NCBI RefSeq assembly: GCF_001039355.2
Contig: NW_019774425.1
Location: forward strand, 396,831 to 460,830
Length of the DNA stretch: 64,000 nucleotides
Direction: 5' to 3'
DNA from: Lingula anatina
Lineage: Eukaryota > Brachiopoda > Lingulata > Lingulida > Lingulidae
The translations under genes were made by a program, and so were the position numbers. The notes beneath the pieces were generated by a model. That model had not been told where the DNA came from. It was given only the letters and a program-made list of their open reading frames with translations, and did no database searches. This document shows positions 57,977-64,000 of this stretch, piece by piece. The first letter of the stretch is position 1; each line of letters opens with the position of its first letter.

Positions 57977-60900
57977 TTATTTACTATTAATACCATCTTG
58001 AAACAATGCAGTATAAAATTCTGGTTCTGGAAGTTTGGTGCGATACTTGTTGACTATTTCCCGAACTTTCATATGTCTTCTCACATGAGGAGGCTGATAC
58101 CTTGAAATATGAAGTGATTAATGACAGATTTCATCCAAGTGATACATACTGTAAAAAGCAAGACTGGGTGTTAACTTTTATTCTATGACATTTTTAAATA
58201 TCAGATATACTAAGATATTTTAATATATTTTAATAATTTAATAATTTTTAAAAAATTAACCACTTAATCAAACTATATTATAATATAATAATAATATCCA
58301 GTAAAAATTGACCCACTAATGCCTTTTATACATATACACATAAAGTCTTACATGACAAAAAGAGAAACAGAAAAAATTTGATAAATGAAAATGTTTTGAT
58401 ATTGAATTTGTTTTTCATACTAACATTTCACTGTCCAGTCTTTTCCTCTTTCCAATGTTGATAGCTGTCTGCCTGACCAGAGTTCCTAGTGACCGCCGAC
58501 TGACCACCATTCCATCCACCAGAGGACCAGCTCTGTGTCTAAAATAAATGACAAAGGCTTTCTAATTAGACTCCTACTGTTACAGCACTCCCTGATAAGA
58601 CTCCTACTGTTAGAGCATTCAACAGTTATTATACTTATATGAAATTCAGCAGCACATGATAATGGAGAGTTTAAGAGTCTGATGCATTGTCAATTTGCGC
58701 CATTTTTCTGCTTTTTATATGGATCCCAACTTTCATTCAACCTCACCAATGCATTATGAATTAACATTCAATTATGTGGACAAAGTTTTTTTTGCATGGG
58801 GTATGATGCAACAAACAGGAAAAATGATCTTGCACTAAAAACCTTCCATCCTTTGGGTTGACAAAATGAAAGTGAAAAGAAGTGGTTGTTTATAAAAAGA
58901 GTATCATGCTCAAAAGACAGCAAACATATCAAAAAATCCAGTTATAATTACTTTAACAATCCTTTGACATGTATCCTAAAGAGGCCACTTTTGAGTGCGT
59001 GGATGAAGATGACATGTTGATCTTTGAGGTCACTCTGCTTGTTTGGTTGCAAGGTTTCCATTCCAGTGCTGACCATGGAACAGGCTTCAACTGAAATAGG
59101 AACCAGAACAATTATAAGTAGCATACATGTACTAAAGAGAAAATTATGCATTATTCACGTCTGTGTAAACTTGTAATATGACTGGTTTGTCTTACATTTT
59201 CCAGATAACCAAAACCACAACCAAACATAGTTAATCTACATCTGCATTAAAATATAACGGGCAAAATAAATGTTGCTTAATTTCAGATGCCTGCTGCACT
59301 CTTGCTGTTGACCTGCAGAATATAAAAATTAAATCAGAGCAATACAAATATCATACAAAGATAAGCCTGTGACTAACCTGTTGGAAAATCTGCATGGTCT
59401 TCATATCTCTCCAGCCACACAACTAGAATTCTCACATCTGGTCCCCACACTGTCATTCCTCCCCTCCTGTGAGCCCTGCCAAAACCTAACAAGTCCTCTG
59501 AAATTAAGAAATTCTACATATAAAAACATTGCCGACAAAGTAGACTTTTTGAACAGAAATATGGTAATATTACACTTCAACAAAATTTTTTAATGATTTT
59601 TTATTTTTGACATTTAAAATGCACATTTCATTGAAAATTATCATTGGAAAAGCTTTAATATAGTGTAAATTTTAACATGTTACACAGTTGATTATACAAT
59701 TATTCTTCATAATTTTATTACTGATTTACTCCAATTTCAATCACAACATGATCACTAGTAACACAACAAAAGTAAAAATACTGTATGCATATGTCTAGAA
59801 ATAAGAGAAAGGGTGATGACAAATTGCAAGACCAGCACACGTGAAAGAAGGTTAAAATCAAGCGATTAAAAAATTCAACTAAGCCCAAATCACATGAGAT
59901 TGAAATATCTAGTATAACCATGCACCTGACGAGCTTGGATATTCGGAGGCCATACTGCTGGATTTTTGGTCCACTGTCAGTCTTGGTGCATGTCTACCCT
60001 GGGCACTGACCCCTACAACACAACATACACCTGTACACCTCTGAGATTCCTCCACACAGGAGCTACTATAGAGCTGTGTCCACAATCTGACTGGGAAGGG
60101 TGGCCAACTCTACATGTTTATTTCTCTTCTATATGTTTCACTAAATCATATATTTTTCATTATTTCTAGGGAAAAATCAAAGGATTTAGATGGCCACCCT
60201 GACTGTTTGACTGGAAAAAACCTAACTGATGTTACCAGACTGCTAAAGATAGAAATCTAAGTCACAATGGGTATCCCTAAATAATGTTTTGGTCTGTTAA
60301 CATCACTTGGTCCAGTCTAAAAAAGTCACATTGTGGATGGTACCTTCTACAAGCTGAGAGAATTGTTTCCCTTCCCAATTTAATGCTTTTATAACATATA
60401 TCTAATTCTTTGCAATTTTTTCAATCCTCTGATTTAAAAACGTAAAAAAAAAAAAAAATCATTAACTGATCTTGTGTAGGGGCTAAAATTTACCTGGGGG
60501 CACCTGAGGTTTAGAGCTCTTGCTGTGATATAAACATCAAAGACACTGTACACAATACTGTGCACAGTAATGAAAAGCAGAAGTCCACAGAAAATCCTTA
60601 TCCTTGTCACAATCAAATTACAAAGGGTGCGTTTAAGTAAGTGCAAAAGAATGAGGCACAAAAGAGTGCAGTTTAGTAATATGTGTTAAAAGTTGACTTT
60701 CATAAGATTTGTGCTTGAAATAGGCACTGGTAAAAGATGCAAATAAGTTGGTTTTCTTTCAGACTGTTAAAGAACTTGCCATGAAGATTCAATATGTTTA
60801 TGTAAGACAATGTATATTGCCAACAAAAAAATCAAAGCTATAATTTAATATCTCTGAAACTCAGGGTTCCCATGATTACAGAAAAAAGATTAAAAAAATT

Positions 60901-63108
60901 TAAAGAGCAAGATGAAAATTTTAGTCAAAATGCGGAGATTGCCCTACTTACTTAAATTTATATTTTATAAATGGTTTATTTCTATTGACTAAAACACCAA
61001 AAAAGTGAAAAGCAAAATTGACAATAAAAGTACTGAAAACTGGCTTGTACTCACACTTGCTATTGATTAAATATATTCACCTTTTAAAAATTTAGTCAAA
61101 CTTGCTCAAGCCATAATTGCAAAATGCTTATTAAATCAATTTTCCAGGTCAAGTATATTGGTCAAACTTTAAGATTATCAAGATCAATGCTTTTTTTAGT
61201 GTAAATACAAACCATAAAAAGAGAATTATTCACAATCAAATAGTTAAAACATGCAAAAAACTTGTGGAGATTGTATTTTTTTCTTCTTTTCCAAAAGAAA
61301 TTTAATCTTTATACCTCCAGCCAAAAGCACATTGTCAGCTGTAGAAGAGAATAAATCAATAAATCATTATATCAATTATTTGTAATGGTAAAAAGAATAT
61401 AAGAGTTCCAAAATAAGTTTTAAAATGAGTTTTACAATTCAACCAATAAGCAACTTCTTATTAAGTTTCAGATAGCCACATGAAAGTAAGTCATTAATTG
61501 GCAAATCTACAATCATCTTTGCTAGATCAAGTCAACTGCAAAGCCAAAGAAACCAAAAAGACATCCATAAGAGCTACAGTAGTTCACCTGTTTCACAATC
61601 TGTGCTGATGCCTCTCCTTACTGATTGTGTTTGATGAGACGGCACAACAAATGCAATCTCAGCAGCAGCATCTGCCCAGTACAGCACTTTCTGATGTCCA
61701 TCATACACACTACCACCAGTGTCAGAGGCAGGGGTAAATACTTCACCAGACAGAGTATCACTGCTGTGATCTTGACCATTGTCCGTTATCTTCCAGCTGC
61801 TGGACACATGACCAGTCCAGCCTGTATGTTTTCTCACATTCACCGGCCACCCCAGAGATTCCAAGAATTCTATGAAATGAGGCTGCACCAGTGAACGATG
61901 GCTCTGCAGCACAAAAAACGACAAAAATGTTTATAAACATATTCCTTTTTATACAATTATAAATATATTGCCTAAAAAGACAAACCATAGTTACAATGAA
62001 TTATAATTGCACTTGATTCACTATGTTTAATTTCTTTAAGTGAACACTTCCAACTGATCAACCAATTCATCAAATTTTCTTACTACATTAGATACAATGT
62101 CCTGCATCCGTTTCTGTCCAGCTTTGACATAGAAGAGATATGCTGTGTCCCAGGTCCGTGTGGAGATATCATCCAGAGCCCCCAAGCTGACACTCAGCCC
62201 AGGATCACTGGAGTCCAGCATGACCAGAGGAGGGGCCAAAGTAGGGGTACCTGGTTCCTGGATATTAAGAAATTGTTCATTTCAAAATTTTGACTCAAAA
62301 GTAGGGGTACCTAGTTCCTAGATGTTAAGAAATCATTTATTTCAAATTTTCAACTCAAATCATTTATCCCCATAGGTAACAACCAGAGACAAATGAGGCA
62401 ATCTACTGGCATGAAATTAAAAAAAAAAAATAATAAAAATCAAGTTTAGTTACACTTAGAATGCCTTCTAATTGTACTTATTTAGACAAAGTGTTATATC
62501 TGTGTTTGCTGTGTATCATCATAAAACCATCATTTAAATTTTAAATAATGTTTTTTTTTCCATATGTAACAGTCGTATTAAAAAAAAAAAAATGATGCAG
62601 AATTCCTCAACACATTAAGAAACTTCAAAAATTTCAAAATGAGAGCCCTACCTTTAGAGCCTCAAGAGATAGGAAGCCATAATGAGACAAGAACATTCGA
62701 GCTGTTTGGAAATCCTGACATATGCTAGAATAAAAGGGGGGAAATGTATTAAGTATAAACATTGATGGAAAAACTTAAAGCTTCACACATAGATTTGAGT
62801 AACATTTCTTTAAAATATATCAAAGTGAGCAACCAACTCATTAAGAAGGGGTTTGTATTAAACATATTTCTTCAAAAAAATTCTTGACATGTTTTGAAAT
62901 ACATTTCCCATATTCATAATAGTACCTTGGTGGTTTACATATGGTCTCAGTATTTGGAAAAGGCTGGTTCTTCTTTTTATGTTCTGCCACAAACCCTACA
63001 TTATTTTCTAGGGCCCTCTGGCTGGATATAAAATCCAGCATTTTCAGGTGGTCAGCATCATGTTTAGGGTCCTTTACAATAGACTCCATGCTGGGGATAC
63101 TCTGGTCA
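57977..63108 (-). CDS. RALGAPB: RALGAPB, Ral GTPase-activating complex beta subunit (3' part)
   Basis: The beta subunit partners the catalytic alpha subunits of the Ral GAP complex, which turns off RalA/RalB. Nine 3' exons are present (minus, coding order): 63108-62926, 62724-62652, 62257-62084, 61903-61588, 61338-61315, 59497-59378, 59090-58952, 58538-58425, 58100-57977; about 421 codons. The gene is cut by the window's right edge. All phases agree. Diagnostic segments: [20 protein letters not shown] (across exons 1-2 of this part), [66 protein letters not shown], the Rap/Ran-GAP-like C-terminus ([37 protein letters not shown]), and the basic tail [20 protein letters not shown] then [33 protein letters not shown]. 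Exon 61338-61315 is a 24-nt microexon. The acceptor at 62257 has a duplicated decoy 60 nt upstream. Confidence 0.94.
62239..62358. repeat. 60-bp tandem duplication over a RALGAPB splice acceptor
   Basis: Unit 1 (62239-62298) and unit 2 (62299-62358) both begin AAGTAGGGGTACCT and both contain GTTCCT(G/A)GAT(A/G)TTAAGAAAT. Unit 1 spans the real exon start at 62257 (CCAG|GAACC). Unit 2 holds a matching CTAG|GAACT at 62317. Confidence 0.9.
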
Positions 63109-64000
63109 CTGGAAAAGGGCACCGATAATTAATCATTAATTAACATTAAAATGTGCCATGTTGATCTAGAATGTCATTTAAGAAGTGATTACGTATGTAC
63201 TGTATTTAAAATTCTCGTTGTTCAATAAATGTGTTCAAATATTAAATGAAATCTAAAATCACCCAATAAGAATATGAACAGGATTTCTGAGATAGTAGGT
63301 ATTTGAATACAGCATTTCTTTGAACTATGTGCAATTTTGATCACCAAGAAGAGGTAACAGGAGGGCCTTGAATGCCTGTCACAAGGAAAATATTCCAACA
63401 AGCTTTAACAAATTGCGATGTAAAACTGTATTGCATATCAGAAATATTTTCAAAAATATATCAGTAAAATACCAGCAACATGTGGAAAATGTAACATAAA
63501 AGTAAGGGACAAACAACATATCAATGTCTGTCCTGGCATTATTTTTTCATGTACAAGTATCTACTGCATAGCATAGCCATATAAAGACCACAATCTGCCA
63601 CATACGTAATGTCACAGGGTGTGACCATATCAGATCAATATGGTATAGACAGTCACACAACTGATATATCTATCCTGATTTAACCTTTAACCATTTTCAT
63701 GGTCAGGCTAATCATAATTAATGGAATAGAAAAGTTGTATAGTTTTTTATATATTACAAATGAATGAATTAATCGTAAAAAGAAAGAAACATGATATCGA
63801 GTCACCCTTGTGCCTATTGACCAGCTGTCATAATGAATGATATATTACTTATACTTTTAATACATAGATCAGGTTTTAACTACCAAACAGGGATTCACAT
63901 CAATTACGTAACATATCATCATCAATCAAATCTAATAAGAACTACCACGTTTTACCAAGGCTATGGCCTTATAATTACATATTAATGCAAAACTGGCTTT
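63109..64000. other. RALGAPB intron, window edge
   Basis: AT-rich sequence upstream of the first visible RALGAPB exon. The exon at 63108 starts in the middle of a codon, so an upstream exon must exist, but none is identifiable before the window ends. Confidence 0.5.

Noticed and set aside
59930-60120. Possible additional RALGAPB exon
   Set aside because: RALGAPB exons 61315-61338 and 59378-59497 join directly in phase and leave no missing family segment; the frame here lacks a matching phase and similarity.

Overview
This is a gene-dense stretch of animal nuclear DNA. Introns have canonical GT..AG borders, the DNA is AT-rich, and long (CA)n tracts and TA-flanked foldback elements are common. 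Gene content and sequence fit a marine invertebrate. A spiralian such as a bivalve mollusc is my best guess, but I cannot prove the phylum from the window. All exon models were built by hand from reading frame, splice-site phase and family similarity, and in every model the phases close exactly.

Layout. (1) 1655-4553, minus strand: glycine N-acyltransferase-like enzyme, 5 exons, 296 aa. (2) 5321-11518, plus: BBS1, 15 exons, 590 aa, head-to-head with gene 1. (3) 12819-19856, minus: RTF1 of the Paf1 complex, 17 exons, 694 aa, tail-to-tail with BBS1. (4) 20222-26090, plus: ZFYVE1/DFCP1, 11 exons, 914 aa, head-to-head with RTF1 across 365 bp. (5) 30272-56351, minus: Pellino, an FHA/RING-type E3 ubiquitin ligase, 10 exons, 478 aa, with introns of about 11.8 and 9.2 kb. 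(6) 38000-42338, plus, nested antisense in the large Pellino intron: an unrecognised small cysteine-rich secreted protein, 5 exons, 189 aa. (7) 57977-63108, minus: the 3' nine exons of RALGAPB, which continues past the right edge.

The genes do not form one pathway. Transcription regulation (RTF1), cilia (BBS1), omegasomes and lipid droplets (ZFYVE1), innate immune signalling (Pellino), Ral GTPase control (RALGAPB) and acyl-glycine conjugation are mixed, as is normal in animal genomes. Organisation is economical: two short divergent promoters and two convergent 3' ends.

The Pellino introns hold most of the accessory DNA. This includes a family of TA-flanked miniature inverted-repeat elements, a nearly perfect 260-bp hairpin, a 318-bp foldback element with an AAACT target duplication, a degenerate minisatellite and microsatellites. 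Three duplications here (37.6-40.8 kb, 41.46-42.01 kb, 46.6-50.5 kb) each have a single N at or near the junction between copies. They look like unmerged contig ends or haplotypes rather than real biology, and they double exons 1, 2 and 4 of the nested gene.

The most interesting observations are the nested cysteine-rich gene; a 46-bp piece of the BBS1 last exon inside an RTF1 intron; a 60-bp tandem duplication that copied a RALGAPB splice acceptor and would create a premature stop if used; long sense-strand UG repeats within 20 nt of 5' splice sites in two unrelated genes; and the foldback element family. I saw no CRISPR array, operon, rRNA or tRNA.
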